DNA of 64,000 nt from Campylobacter rectus (lineage in GTDB: Bacteria > Campylobacterota > Campylobacteria > Campylobacterales > Campylobacteraceae). Positions 37,964 through 46,338 of the stretch are shown piece after piece; position 1 is the stretch's first letter, and each line of letters opens with the position of its first letter. The DNA is taken from NCBI RefSeq assembly GCF_004803795.1, contig NZ_CP012543.1, positions 186,001-250,000 of the forward strand, read 5' to 3'. The position numbers and the translations under genes are program-made. The notes under the pieces are model-generated. The model did no database searches, was not told where the DNA came from, and saw only the letters and a list, made by a program, of their open reading frames with translations.

Positions 37964-38233
37964 TTATTTGAAAATTTTGCTATGATTGCTTATTCGCAAA
38001 GCATTTATAACTAAAATTTCATCGACTTTTTTATACACTAAAAGCAAATCAGGTTTTATGTGACACTCTCTGCATCCCTTGAAATTTCCTACCAGAGGAT
38101 GATCTTTGTGCTTTGGCTCCAGTTTCTCACCGCTTGCAAGTCTGTCTAAAATTTCGCCCACGAGATTTAAATCGTTTTTGCTTAGTTTTTTAGCGTCTTT
38201 TTTAAATTCGCTTGAGAGAAAAATCTCATACAT
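37964..38233 (-). CDS. YafQ-family mRNA interferase toxin
   Basis: 89 residues of the RelE/YafQ superfamily. Signature segments: SSEFKKDAKKLSKND near the start, KDHPLVGNFKGCRECHIKPD and LLLVYKK, ending NALRISNHSKIFK. YafQ-type toxins cut mRNA on the ribosome. The candidate catalytic His of the HxDLLLVY-like region is in ECHIKPD. Its start overlaps the antitoxin stop by 1 nt, the usual antitoxin-first order. It lies between topA and the candidate type I toxin. Confidence 0.88.
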   Translation of the reverse strand: MYEIFLSSEFKKDAKKLSKNDLNLVGEILDRLASGEKLEPKHKDHPLVGNFKGCRECHIKPDLLLVYKKVDEILVINALRISNHSKIFK

Positions 38234-38463
38234 TACGCCAGGCCTGCATCCTTAAATGCCTCGTTTGCCGTTTTAAAAGTCTTTAAAGTTCCATTTTTTA
38301 CGTGAGTACCGAATTCCTGCTCGCTTTTTTTGATACTTTCTATAAAATCTTGCGTATATATTTTGTCTTGTTTGATTATTTCATACGGCTTTGTTCTCAT
38401 AGAGTTTAGCGCTTTTAGGATATTTATGAGCTTTTTGTCGGCATTTGGTATAACTATCATCAT
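38233..38463 (-). CDS. Antitoxin of the YafQ pair, RelB/DinJ-like
   Basis: 76 residues, mostly hydrophilic: MMIVIPNADKKLINILKALN then a helical C-terminal half ending TANEAFKDAGLA, the usual neutralising tail. Resemblance to RelB/DinJ is weak and the call rests on position: directly upstream of and overlapping the toxin. GGTAAG precedes ATG-ATG, so either Met may initiate. Likely autoregulates the pair, as related antitoxins do. Confidence 0.8.
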   Translation of the reverse strand: MMIVIPNADKKLINILKALNSMRTKPYEIIKQDKIYTQDFIESIKKSEQEFGTHVKNGTLKTFKTANEAFKDAGLA

Positions 38464-38538
38464 TATCTTACCTTTTGTTGTTTTGAAGTAATTGTAGCAA
38501 AAATTTCGGCGGAAAAAGAAAAAGGGGATATTTTTTAG

Positions 38539-38544
38539 TATAAT
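38539..38544 (+). promoter_or_regulatory. -10 box of candidate type I toxin transcript
   Basis: TATAAT preceded by a T-rich stretch (ATATTTTTTAG), the usual look of a Campylobacter housekeeping promoter. Transcription would start near 38548-38551, exactly at the 5' arm of the hairpin 38548-38599. Confidence 0.65.
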
Positions 38545-38547
38545 TAC

Positions 38548-38599
38548 ATCCGAGGTTAAGCCGGAGGGTGATAGCCTCGGGCTTAAATTTGCCTCGGAT
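38548..38599 (+). ncRNA. Structured 5' leader hairpin of small toxin-like gene
   Basis: Arms ATCCGAGG (38548-38555) / CCTCGGAT (38592-38599), then TTAAGCC (38556-38562) / GGCTTAA (38580-38586), then GAGG (38564-38567) / CCTC (38575-38578), loop GTGATAG. Nineteen pairs interrupted by one G.G mismatch and a 5-nt bulge. It starts at the predicted transcript 5' end and ends one base before the Shine-Dalgarno sequence. Confidence 0.7.
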
Positions 38600-38613
38600 T
38601 GGAGGTGATTTTA

Positions 38614-38676
38614 ATGCCACTCAAAATCTTAGTCGTAATTATACTACTTTGTATAATCGTAGTCAAGGCTCATTAG
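38614..38676 (+). CDS. Candidate 20-residue hydrophobic type I toxin
   Basis: Encodes MPLKILVVIILLCIIVVKAH: one membrane-spanning helix between Lys4 and Lys18, like Ibs-type toxins in size and character. The Shine-Dalgarno GGAGGTGAT (38601-38609) is almost fully complementary to the 16S 3' end, 5 nt before ATG. Bases 38623-38634 in the ORF pair perfectly over 12 bp with 38705-38716 downstream, enclosing a GC-rich hairpin (38684-38705). A minus-strand TATAAT (38643-38638) inside the ORF could drive an antisense RNA over the ribosome binding site, the layout known for aapA/IsoA in Helicobacter pylori. No sequence homology to those toxins is claimed. Toxin function is inference. Confidence 0.6.
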   Translation: MPLKILVVIILLCIIVVKAH

Positions 38677-38840
38677 CCAAGACCCGCCGTAAGCGATTGC
38701 GGCGGACTAAGATTTTACCCCTTCGGCATTCAAAACACGCTAAATTTTACACCTAAGTAAATTTATTTCATCTCCAATTCCCTAAAATTCGCGCCTACTG
38801 GATACATTTTAAAAAATCGAAAATTTTTCCATTTTACCTC

Positions 38841-38867
38841 TAAAGTTTTTTTGGTTTCGTCCGATAT
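38841..38867 (+). promoter_or_regulatory. Sigma-28 (FliA) promoter of flagellin
   Basis: TAAAG at 38841-38845 and CGATAT at 38862-38867, separated by 16 nt, match the FliA -35/-10 pattern of Campylobacter flagellin genes, about 50 nt upstream of the start codon. Confidence 0.85.
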
Positions 38868-38915
38868 AGTTTTCGTGCGACAAGAAGTCGTAACTAAAAT
38901 TTAAAAGGATTTACA

Positions 38916-40433
38916 ATGAGTTTTCGTATTAACACGAACATAAACGCACTCAACACTCACGCTAACGCAGTTAGCAACAACCGCAACCTTTCTCTTTCTT
39001 TGGGCAAACTTAGCTCGGGTTTGAGGATCCAAACAGCAGCAGACGATGCTTCGGGTCTATCGATCGCCGATAGCCTTCGCTCTCAAGCTAGCGCCCTTGG
39101 TCAAGCTATCGCAAATGGTAACGACGCTATCGGCATCATCCAAGTAGCGGACAAGGCTATGGACGAGCAGCTAAAAATCCTCGATACCATCAAGATGAAA
39201 GCTACTCAAAGCGCCCAAGACGGTCAAACAACAGATTCTCGTCAAGCACTACAAGCAGATATCGTTCGCTTAATGGAAGAGCTGGATAATATCGGTAACA
39301 CGACTTCTTTCAACGGTCAGCAGCTACTAAACGGAACATTTTCTAACAAAGAGTTCCAAATCGGCGCTTACTCAAATCAGACCGTTAAAGCTTCTATCGG
39401 CGCTACAACGTCGGATAAGATCGGTCTAACTAGGTTTGAGAGCTCGGCTCTGATGACATTATCTGCTGCAGGATCAAAAACTACGATTAGTCTTGATTTT
39501 AAATTTCTAAACGTCGACGGCGTAAACGATGTCACTATCGCTAAGTCTAAAATAGGAACGGGACTTGGACAGGGTCTAGGCGATCTGGTTAAAAATATCA
39601 ACAAGGTCTCAGATAAAACCGGCGTTAGGGCTACTTACGACGTTACGTGGATAGCGAGCAAGGCCATAGCTGCGGGGAATGCTAGTAGCTTAACTATAAA
39701 TGGAGTTAAAATAGGGGATCTTGAGATCAAGGAAGGAGATAGTAACGGTGCTTTGGTAAATGCTATCAACAAAGTAAAAGATCAAACTGGTGTAGAAGCC
39801 TCCGTAAATACCGAGGGCAGAATGGTTCTTACAAGCCGAGATGGTAGAGCCATACAAGTAACTGGAAAGAGCGGAATCTTTTCTAATACAAAAAGCAAAC
39901 TTTCATTCGGACTTGTAGGAAGACTTAATTTAGTCCGCCTTGACGGTAGAGACATAAAAATGAGCGGAAGCAAATTTGTCTCTGGTAAATTTTCAAAAGG
40001 TGGTAATTTTAGTACTGATGGCGGTGCGCAAAAATCAGTATCTATGAGAGAGATACGCGGGCAGATAGATAAAGAGTTGGCTACGGCTATGGGCTTTCAA
40101 AGAATGTCTAAAGTTTTGTCTGTAGCTCAATCGGCGGGCGTTATGACGCTAAGAGGCGCGATGGCCGTAATGGATATCGCAGAATCTGCGCAAAAGACCC
40201 TTGATCAGATCCGCTCCGACCTAGGTTCCGTGCAAAATCAGCTAGTAGCGACCGTAAATAACATCACGGTTACTCAAGTAAACGTAAAATCAGCCGAATC
40301 TCAAATCAGAGACGTTGATTTTGCGGCGGAGAGCGCAAACTTCTCTAAATTTAACATCTTAGCACAATCGGGAAGTTACGCTATGAGCCAAGCCAACTCT
40401 GTTCAGCAGAATGTCCTAAGATTATTACAGTAG
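38916..40433 (+). CDS. flaA: Flagellin
   Basis: Filament subunit, exported by the flagellar type III system. 505 residues. Conserved D0/D1 ends: [20 protein letters not shown] at the start and [20 protein letters not shown] before NVLRLLQ. The variable centre carries two Flagellin_IN-like units (about 185-250 and 250-310). Epsilonproteobacterial flagellins of this kind are O-glycosylated with pseudaminic acid, and the pse operon is directly downstream, convergent. An AAAAGGA ribosome binding site precedes ATG. Only one flagellin copy is in the window. Confidence 0.95.
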   Translation: MSFRINTNINALNTHANAVSNNRNLSLSLGKLSSGLRIQTAADDASGLSIADSLRSQASALGQAIANGNDAIGIIQVADKAMDEQLKILDTIKMKATQSAQDGQTTDSRQALQADIVRLMEELDNIGNTTSFNGQQLLNGTFSNKEFQIGAYSNQTVKASIGATTSDKIGLTRFESSALMTLSAAGSKTTISLDFKFLNVDGVNDVTIAKSKIGTGLGQGLGDLVKNINKVSDKTGVRATYDVTWIASKAIAAGNASSLTINGVKIGDLEIKEGDSNGALVNAINKVKDQTGVEASVNTEGRMVLTSRDGRAIQVTGKSGIFSNTKSKLSFGLVGRLNLVRLDGRDIKMSGSKFVSGKFSKGGNFSTDGGAQKSVSMREIRGQIDKELATAMGFQRMSKVLSVAQSAGVMTLRGAMAVMDIAESAQKTLDQIRSDLGSVQNQLVATVNNITVTQVNVKSAESQIRDVDFAAESANFSKFNILAQSGSYAMSQANSVQQNVLRLLQ

Positions 40434-40475
40434 TTGAAAATTTAAATCTTAGTGCGTTTATAGATACGTAAAACT

Positions 40476-40513
40476 AAACCCCAAATCGGCTTTCGGTCGG
40501 TTTGGGGTTTTTA
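40476..40513 (+). terminator. Flagellin transcription terminator
   Basis: AAACCCCAAA (40476-40485) pairs with TTTGGGGTTT (40501-40510), with further CGG/CCG-type pairing in the loop, followed by a T run. Because it is followed by minus-strand A/T bases it may also stop the convergent Maf transcript. Confidence 0.85.
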
Positions 40514-40529
40514 AATTTATCCAAATTTT

Positions 40530-42590
40530 TTATATACTTAGGGTAAAATCCTCTTTTGCTTTACCTATCTCATCTTTAGTTATCAAGCCGCGTTTTTTAA
40601 GCTCTTTGACTAAATTTTTAGAAGCTTTTCTGGTTACTTCTATTTCCGCATTTAATCCGCCGGCAGCAGAAAATAGCCAATATTTATGCATTTCTATCCA
40701 CTCGACTAATTTATTTACTTTTTGCATCACTGTATCGCTTGGAGCTACTGAAATTTTAGCAAGCTCAAGCTCTTGATAATAAACGGCCATCTGCAAGATA
40801 TTTTCTACCGAGCTTTTAAATCTCTTTTGGACTAAAAAGTTTTTTGTTTTATCTATTTTGTCAGTAATTTTTAAAAGGTCGTTTAGTAAATTTTCAGTGA
40901 TTTTATCGCTATCTCTAAGTCTCATAATGTCATCTATCTTCGGTACGATTTCTAAGAATACTTTTTCTATTTTTTCCTTAGCCATCGTTTGCATACCTAT
41001 TTTTTTTACTATATATTTATAAGCAACCATCAGATCTTTGTTTGAAATCTTTTTATCATTTTTTTCTATATTTGGCAAGCTTTTTGTCTTTTTGTCCTTA
41101 CAAAGCTCTTGCATCGTTTCTAAAAACGGTTTTTCTATACAGCCCAGTATCCTTGCCCCTCCTTCGGTGCAATTATAAGTTATTACGTCTTTTTTATTTG
41201 AGTGTTCGATATCGGATTCGAATTGATTTTTAAATTTATCCCAAACGTATGTCGTCCGCACTTCGCCTTCGCCGCCGTAAGCTACCGTATAGAGATATTC
41301 GTCGGCTTGAGCGAACGCGTGTCCGGTCGCATGAGATTTGCCGTCCGGAGCAAAGGCCAAATCTTGCCCTATAAGAACGATATTTTTATGTCCTAATACG
41401 TAAGCGAGCTGATATGCTTGGTTTGCCGTAGAGTGACCCGCCCCCAGATAACCGTATTTAGGCATATTAAACGCCATTTCTCCTTGATGCGGACGCATAG
41501 TAAGAACCAGTCTGCGCGGTAAAATATTTTTAACCGTTTGTCCGTGCGTTAATGAGGCTACGATAAAATAAATATTTTCATCAAATTTTTTATTTTTATG
41601 TTTAAAAAAGCTAGCAGTCGCCTCTACTCGCTCGATCGAAGTCACATAATCAGGCTTTATTCCGTGTTTTAACAGTATGGGGTAAGATGCATCAAGGCTG
41701 ATAACCGTAACGTAAGGGGCAAATTTTTTAAGCGTATCAAGCTGCTTATCAAGGCTGGGCCCCGTCGAGACGACTATCGCCGTGTCTATTAATTTATGGC
41801 GTTTTTTTATAAGTTTTGTGTAGCAATAGTTGCTCACCATCTCCGGTATATGCTCTATATGGTGTTTGATGCCTATTAGCATATCGTCTATACTATTGCC
41901 GTGAACTATAACGGTTTGCGATACGGCTTTTGCAAAATTTTTATTTATCTTAATAAGATCATCGTTAAAATCGTCATAAAAACGGGTGTGAACGTGTAGA
42001 TTGTAAGTTTTTGCGTAAGGCGTAAATTCTGGTTTTGATACTATATAGTAAAACTGCGAATATGTGGTGAATTCCGAAAAAAATATAATAAGCCTTTCGC
42101 TCAGTAGTTCTTGCGATAAATCGACTAAATTTAACACCGCATAGATTATTTCGACTTCCGGTTCCACGACGACGATTTTTTGATGCGTTTCGTTTTTTAG
42201 CAAAGCTTTATAAAAAATGCCGTTGCCAAGACCGTAAAAATACATAATCGGATATCGCTTATACTCCTTTTCGATATTTTCTAGCGCTTCTTTCACGTCC
42301 TTTACGGGATTTTCATAGACGTATTTTAGCGTTTTGTTGTTTATGATATTTATATCGATGGGGTCTTTGCCGATAAAGACATCGTAGCCTTTCATCCCTT
42401 CCATTCCCCAAAGGCGCGCGGCTAAAATTTCATCTTGCTGAAAAAGCGCTTGGAGATTTTTTTTGAAAATAGGATTTGCGATACTTGCGACGCTTTCGCC
42501 AAGCTCGTTTTTGAGCGCTTGATCTTCTTTGCCGCCTTTTTTTTGCAGACCGTGCGGCTTTAGACATTTATCCTCTTTTTTCTTCGTCAT
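40530..42590 (-). CDS. Motility accessory factor (Maf / PseE), likely flagellin glycosyltransferase
   Basis: 686 residues with a DUF115 (MptE-like) domain: VVSTGPSLDKQLDTLKKFAP near 275, then the DASYPILLKHGIKPDYVTSI segment and GHSTANQAYQLAYVLGHKNI, VLIGQDLAF. Maf proteins transfer pseudaminic or related nonulosonic acids from CMP-sugars to Ser/Thr of flagellin. It is the last gene of the pse operon, overlapping the pseI start by 1 nt, and converges on flaA. The C-terminal helical region has no known motif. Confidence 0.9.
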   Translation of the reverse strand: MTKKKEDKCLKPHGLQKKGGKEDQALKNELGESVASIANPIFKKNLQALFQQDEILAARLWGMEGMKGYDVFIGKDPIDINIINNKTLKYVYENPVKDVKEALENIEKEYKRYPIMYFYGLGNGIFYKALLKNETHQKIVVVEPEVEIIYAVLNLVDLSQELLSERLIIFFSEFTTYSQFYYIVSKPEFTPYAKTYNLHVHTRFYDDFNDDLIKINKNFAKAVSQTVIVHGNSIDDMLIGIKHHIEHIPEMVSNYCYTKLIKKRHKLIDTAIVVSTGPSLDKQLDTLKKFAPYVTVISLDASYPILLKHGIKPDYVTSIERVEATASFFKHKNKKFDENIYFIVASLTHGQTVKNILPRRLVLTMRPHQGEMAFNMPKYGYLGAGHSTANQAYQLAYVLGHKNIVLIGQDLAFAPDGKSHATGHAFAQADEYLYTVAYGGEGEVRTTYVWDKFKNQFESDIEHSNKKDVITYNCTEGGARILGCIEKPFLETMQELCKDKKTKSLPNIEKNDKKISNKDLMVAYKYIVKKIGMQTMAKEKIEKVFLEIVPKIDDIMRLRDSDKITENLLNDLLKITDKIDKTKNFLVQKRFKSSVENILQMAVYYQELELAKISVAPSDTVMQKVNKLVEWIEMHKYWLFSAAGGLNAEIEVTRKASKNLVKELKKRGLITKDEIGKAKEDFTLSI

Positions 42591-43618
42591 TATATATCCT
42601 CCTTTGCGATTTTTTCGCTAAATTTTATCTCTCTTTTTGCTTTTTTGCCTAGTAGCCCCGGTAAAAATTTAGGGTGCAAGCCGTATCCCGGGCGTACGCT
42701 TCTTACGTTTTTTTCGCTAAAGATTTCGCCCTCTTTGATATCCGCGCAGGCATAAAGCGAGCGGGAAAAGCGGCGATTTTGTACGGCTTTTTCGTCTAGC
42801 TCGTAGGTTACTTTTCCAAGCAGCGCTTCGGCGTCTCGCACGGCTTTTACCATTTCGCTAAATTCCCGCTCGTCCAAGCTAAAAGCCTCATCGACGCTGC
42901 GAACGCTTTTATCTAGGATAAAGTGCTTTTCTACGATACGAGCGCCCAGACTCACGGCCACTACGGGCGCCACGATACCTAGCGTATGGTCTGAAAAGCC
43001 GACCTCTACGCCGAATTTTCGTTTCATACCGGCGATCGTGCGTAGATTCATCCCGTCAAGCGGAGCAGGGTAGCTTGACGTGCATTTTAAAAGCGCGATC
43101 CGCTCGTTTCCAGCATCTTTGCAAATTTGCACGACGTCGGTGATTTCTTGCTCGGTCGCGATGCCTGTGGAGATTATGATTGGTTTGCCTTTGAGCGCGA
43201 CGTACCGCACGAAATCATAGTCCGTTACCTCAAAGCTTGCTATCTTGTAAGCGGGCGGGTTAAATTTCTCTAAAAAATCAGCATCGTCTCTGCAAAACGG
43301 GCTTGAAAAGCAGATGAGCCCTTCGTCCTTTGCCGCAGCAAAAAGCTGCTCGTGCCACTCTCGCGGCGTCAGAGCTTGCTTGTAGAGCTCATATAAATTC
43401 GCTCCCTCCCACAGTCCGCCTTTTATCATAAAATCCTCGCTGCGCGAATCTAACGTGAGGCTATCTGGCGTGTATGTTTGTAGCTTTATGGCGTCGGCTC
43501 CCGCGCGCTTAGCCGCTTTTATCGTATCAAGCGCCGTTTGCAAACTGCCCGAGTGATTTGCCGAGAGCTCGGCGATGATAAAGACCTTTTCGCTTGTGTC
43601 GAAATTTGCTATTTTCAT
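42590..43618 (-). CDS. pseI: Pseudaminic acid synthase
   Basis: Condenses 2,4-diacetamido-2,4,6-trideoxy-altrose with phosphoenolpyruvate. 342 residues. NeuB-type barrel: FIIAELSANHSGSLQTALDT, GADAIKLQTYTPDS, YKIASFEVTD, LLKCTSSYPAP, VGFSDHTLG and RIVEKHFILDKS; a SAF (antifreeze-like) domain at the C-terminus from about 285 (SRSLYACADIKEGE, RPGYGLHP). SYPAP and DRS-like spacing favour PseI over NeuB, as does the operon. Overlaps Maf by 1 nt; 8 nt follow pseH. Confidence 0.93.
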   Translation of the reverse strand: MKIANFDTSEKVFIIAELSANHSGSLQTALDTIKAAKRAGADAIKLQTYTPDSLTLDSRSEDFMIKGGLWEGANLYELYKQALTPREWHEQLFAAAKDEGLICFSSPFCRDDADFLEKFNPPAYKIASFEVTDYDFVRYVALKGKPIIISTGIATEQEITDVVQICKDAGNERIALLKCTSSYPAPLDGMNLRTIAGMKRKFGVEVGFSDHTLGIVAPVVAVSLGARIVEKHFILDKSVRSVDEAFSLDEREFSEMVKAVRDAEALLGKVTYELDEKAVQNRRFSRSLYACADIKEGEIFSEKNVRSVRPGYGLHPKFLPGLLGKKAKREIKFSEKIAKEDI

Positions 43619-43626
43619 AAATTTTC

Positions 43627-44103
43627 CTAACTTTTAGCCATTATATCAAGTTTGCGTAAAGATAGCGACATATAGCTCATTTGCTCGTCGCGCCCGTAAA
43701 TTTCAAAGCCGAATTTGCGGTATAGCGCGATCGCTTTTTCGTTTTCGTTGTAGGCGCACGATTTTAGCTCGCCGACTTTAAGCGTTTTGGCGGCGTATTC
43801 TGCGATTGTTTGCATTAGGATTTTGCCTTTGCCTTTTAGCCCCGGATTTGCGTAAATGCCGAATTCGCACGAGTCCGCCGCGATATCCACGAAATCGATC
43901 ACGCCGATATAGTCGCTATCCTCTTTTACTAAAAAATATCTTTTCGTTTCGTCGTTTTTTAAATTTGAGATAAAGTTTCTATGCTCTTGCTCGCTCACGC
44001 TTTTGTTTTTCATGTATTTCGCGACTCGCTCGTCGTTTCGCCAACGCAAAATCATCAAAATTTGCTCGTCAGTTAGATCGGTGAAATTTATAAGTTCAAG
44101 CAT
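43627..44103 (-). CDS. pseH: UDP-4-amino-4,6-dideoxy-altrosamine N-acetyltransferase
   Basis: GNAT enzyme giving the second N-acetyl group in CMP-pseudaminic acid synthesis. Start MLELINFTDLTDEQILMILR (158 residues) is chosen because it matches PseH N-termini and overlaps the pseG end by 16 nt; a longer start adds 15 basic residues unlike the family. Motifs: LRWRNDERVAKYM and NPGLKGKGKILMQ for acetyl-CoA, ENEKAIALYRKFGFE at the end. Confidence 0.9.
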   Translation of the reverse strand: MLELINFTDLTDEQILMILRWRNDERVAKYMKNKSVSEQEHRNFISNLKNDETKRYFLVKEDSDYIGVIDFVDIAADSCEFGIYANPGLKGKGKILMQTIAEYAAKTLKVGELKSCAYNENEKAIALYRKFGFEIYGRDEQMSYMSLSLRKLDIMAKS

Positions 44104-44945
44104 ATCTCGTCCGCCTCGTAGATCTCGCGCCCGTTTGCCGCTAGCCACTGCGCCATCTCGTTTTGATTATCCGCGACGCGCACGGCTTTAAATTTCGCGC
44201 CCAAAACCAGCGCTTCGTTTACGAGCGAGCTAGCCGAAATCACTAAAATTTCGCTCTCGTTCATCAATCGCGCGACCTCGTTTGAGTTTATAAAAAGGCT
44301 AAAATTTGACTCGCTATCCGCCAAATTTTGCAAATTTGCCAAATTTGCGTTCGCACTCGTCGTGATAGCGGCTACTTTTTTGTTTTTAGCGAGCAAATTT
44401 GAGGCGATTTTGGCGGTCAAATTTAGCGCGTCCGTGCCGCCTAGCGCGATGAAGCAGTCGAATTTTTTTTCGCGTTTGATTTTTGCTTCGTCGTAAAACT
44501 CGCTCCTAACTAGCGGCGAAAAAACCAGCTCGCAGTTTGCGGGTACTAGATTTACGTATTTTTGGGGCTGGGCGTAGATATTTACGTTTAGTAAGTAGTC
44601 GCAAAAATGCTCTTTGTAGTTGTCGTCAAAGCATAAAATTTTAACGTTCGTTTGTTCTTTGATTAGCTTTTCGTCCGCCGCGCTAATGCCGTAATGATCG
44701 ATTATAAGAAGCTCAAATTTATGCTCTTTTATCAAATTTACCAGTTCATTTATATCCGCGCTTTTTAGCGTAAAAACGGGGCAGGGTATCTCGCCTGTTA
44801 GGCTGCCCGGTAGGTCGATGCAAGCAAAGCTGACGTCTTTAAAATTTTTCGCCAAAATGAGATCTCGCCTAACGTGTCCGTGCCCGATTTTAGAGCCGCT
44901 ATCTGCGCGGATGAGGGTTTTAAAGTATAAAATTTTATCAAGCAT
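44088..44945 (-). CDS. pseG: UDP-2,4-diacetamido-trideoxy-altropyranose hydrolase
   Basis: Removes UDP to release 2,4-diacetamido-2,4,6-trideoxy-altrose. 285 residues of the GT-B fold. Family N-terminus LIRADSGSKIGHGHVRRDL with the catalytic His in GHGHVRR; IDHYGISAADEKLI; FIALGGTDALNLT; and ASSLVNEALVLGAKFKAVRV. Sits between the PIN toxin gene (8-nt overlap) and pseH. Confidence 0.92.
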   Translation of the reverse strand: MLDKILYFKTLIRADSGSKIGHGHVRRDLILAKNFKDVSFACIDLPGSLTGEIPCPVFTLKSADINELVNLIKEHKFELLIIDHYGISAADEKLIKEQTNVKILCFDDNYKEHFCDYLLNVNIYAQPQKYVNLVPANCELVFSPLVRSEFYDEAKIKREKKFDCFIALGGTDALNLTAKIASNLLAKNKKVAAITTSANANLANLQNLADSESNFSLFINSNEVARLMNESEILVISASSLVNEALVLGAKFKAVRVADNQNEMAQWLAANGREIYEADEICLNL

Positions 44946-45393
44946 TTTTTGGGCTAAAGTCGTTTAAATTTGGGTTTGTTCTTTTGATCGGGATATCGAT
45001 CTCGGGAAAATTTTTATCGTTTGAGTAAATCACTCGGCAATCATTTTGCATAGCGCAAAAGTATTGTAAAATATCCTCAAAATCGCCGCCGTTCATTATG
45101 TAAAATTCAGCCGCGTTAGTTATTGTTTCGTATCCAAATGGCACGACCGCGAAGTCGGATAAATTTTTTATTTCTGACAAAAAGTCGGCTAGAATTTTTA
45201 AAGCTTTTTTATTTTGTCTTAGGGCGTATATGGCGGTAGTGATTATGTCTTCGCTAGTTATTATTTTTATATTTTTAGAGATTAGATTTTTGAAAAGACT
45301 TACAGCTTTTTCATGCAAATTTATATCATTCATTGCTCGTTGTTCGTCCAAAAAATCAATAAAAATATTAGCGTCTATATAAACTTTTTTCAT
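44938..45393 (-). CDS. PIN-domain toxin, VapC-like, within the pse operon
   Basis: 151 residues. PIN acidic residues: Asp in YIDANIFIDFLDEQ (N-terminus), Glu in TSEDIITTAIYAL, Asp in GGDFEDILQYFCA and Asp in VIYSNDKNF. VapC-type PIN toxins are RNases, often cutting tRNA. Its start overlaps the upstream small gene by 4 nt and its end overlaps pseG by 8 nt, so it is embedded in the sugar operon. Other characterised pse clusters I know of do not carry a PIN gene. Confidence 0.83.
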   Translation of the reverse strand: MKKVYIDANIFIDFLDEQRAMNDINLHEKAVSLFKNLISKNIKIITSEDIITTAIYALRQNKKALKILADFLSEIKNLSDFAVVPFGYETITNAAEFYIMNGGDFEDILQYFCAMQNDCRVIYSNDKNFPEIDIPIKRTNPNLNDFSPKNA

Positions 45394-45608
45394 ATTTTAT
45401 CGGCCGCGTCTTTTCTGATTTTTTTTGCATCGACTCCTGATAATTCTCCGTTAAAAATACCGGCATAATCCAAAATACTTTGTTTTTTTTGTATGTTTTT
45501 ATGCTTGAGCGCTTGATTTTTTACATTAAATTTTTTCATAAAGTCATTAATCGCCAAAAGAGCATCTTGATCATAGATTTCAAAATAAAATTTATTCAGA
45601 GCCCGCAT
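45390..45608 (-). CDS. Putative antitoxin partner of the PIN toxin
   Basis: 72 residues: MRALNKFYFEIYDQDALLAI, a helical middle with many Lys, and the tail DAKKIRKDAADKI. It precedes and overlaps the PIN gene, the normal antitoxin position. A GGAGGC ribosome binding site is upstream. No DNA-binding family is recognised with confidence. The tail motif ...GVDAKKIRKDAADKI is typical of small antitoxins upstream of PIN genes by my recollection; that is weak evidence. Confidence 0.72.
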   Translation of the reverse strand: MRALNKFYFEIYDQDALLAINDFMKKFNVKNQALKHKNIQKKQSILDYAGIFNGELSGVDAKKIRKDAADKI

Positions 45609-45623
45609 TTTTGCCTCCTTGGG

Positions 45624-46325
45624 CTAGATTTTATCATAATTTATCCGGTAAAGCTTCTGCGCAAACTCAAAATCCTCCGGTGTGTCGATGTCGCAGACTA
45701 AATTTCGCGGTAGTAAAAACGCTCTTGAGTGCGGCGCAAAGATCGGTTTTTTCTCTAGCCACGCCTCGCGCCTGCCGAAATAAAACGCGCCCGCATCGTG
45801 ATAAGCTCGCTCTAAATCCTGCGAGCGAGTTAGCGCAAACTGCGGGTAAAACATATTTACGGCGCCGTCCTCGCCAAGCCTGATCGCGCGCTGGATAGGA
45901 AAGCTAAACTCGGTCGCGGAAAATAAAAACTCGCACTCCGCTTCCTCAAATTTGCCGTATGCCTCGCGTAAAATTTCTCCCGTGATAAGCGGCGCGGTCG
46001 CGTATAGGCAGCAAACGTGGGGGTATTTTTCGCCCAGCCTCGTCGCCGCGTCCGCTACTGCGTCGCTGCTCGTGGCGTAGTCGTCGCTTAGCGAGGCGTC
46101 TCTCATAAACGGGACTTGAGCGCCGAATTTTACTGCGACATTCGCTATCTCAGTGTCGTCGGTGCTCACTATCACGCACTCAAAAACGCCAGAATTTAGC
46201 GCCGCCTCGATGCTGTAAGCTATCAGCGGCTTGCCTAAAAAATCTTTAACGTTTTTGCGCGGTATGCGCTTGCTGCCGCCGCGAGCCGGGATGACGCAAA
46301 GGGCGCGGTTTTGGTTATCTCTCAT
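45624..46325 (-). CDS. pseF: CMP-pseudaminic acid synthetase
   Basis: Activates pseudaminic acid with CTP. Start MRDNQNRALCVIPARGGSKR gives 233 residues and puts the family nucleotide-binding motif RGGSKRIPRKN near the N-terminus; a longer start would extend 14 residues and overlap pseC. Other motifs: SIEAALNSG, VIVSTDDTEIA, CLYATAPLI and DIDTPEDFEFA at the end. Follows pseC by 13 nt. Confidence 0.92.
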   Translation of the reverse strand: MRDNQNRALCVIPARGGSKRIPRKNVKDFLGKPLIAYSIEAALNSGVFECVIVSTDDTEIANVAVKFGAQVPFMRDASLSDDYATSSDAVADAATRLGEKYPHVCCLYATAPLITGEILREAYGKFEEAECEFLFSATEFSFPIQRAIRLGEDGAVNMFYPQFALTRSQDLERAYHDAGAFYFGRREAWLEKKPIFAPHSRAFLLPRNLVCDIDTPEDFEFAQKLYRINYDKI

Positions 46326-46338
46326 CAAATTTACCGCC

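Noticed and set aside
38464-38915. Plain leader region of flaA
   Set aside because: The sigma-28 promoter starts transcription near 38875, so the structured segment 38548-38716 is a separate unit.
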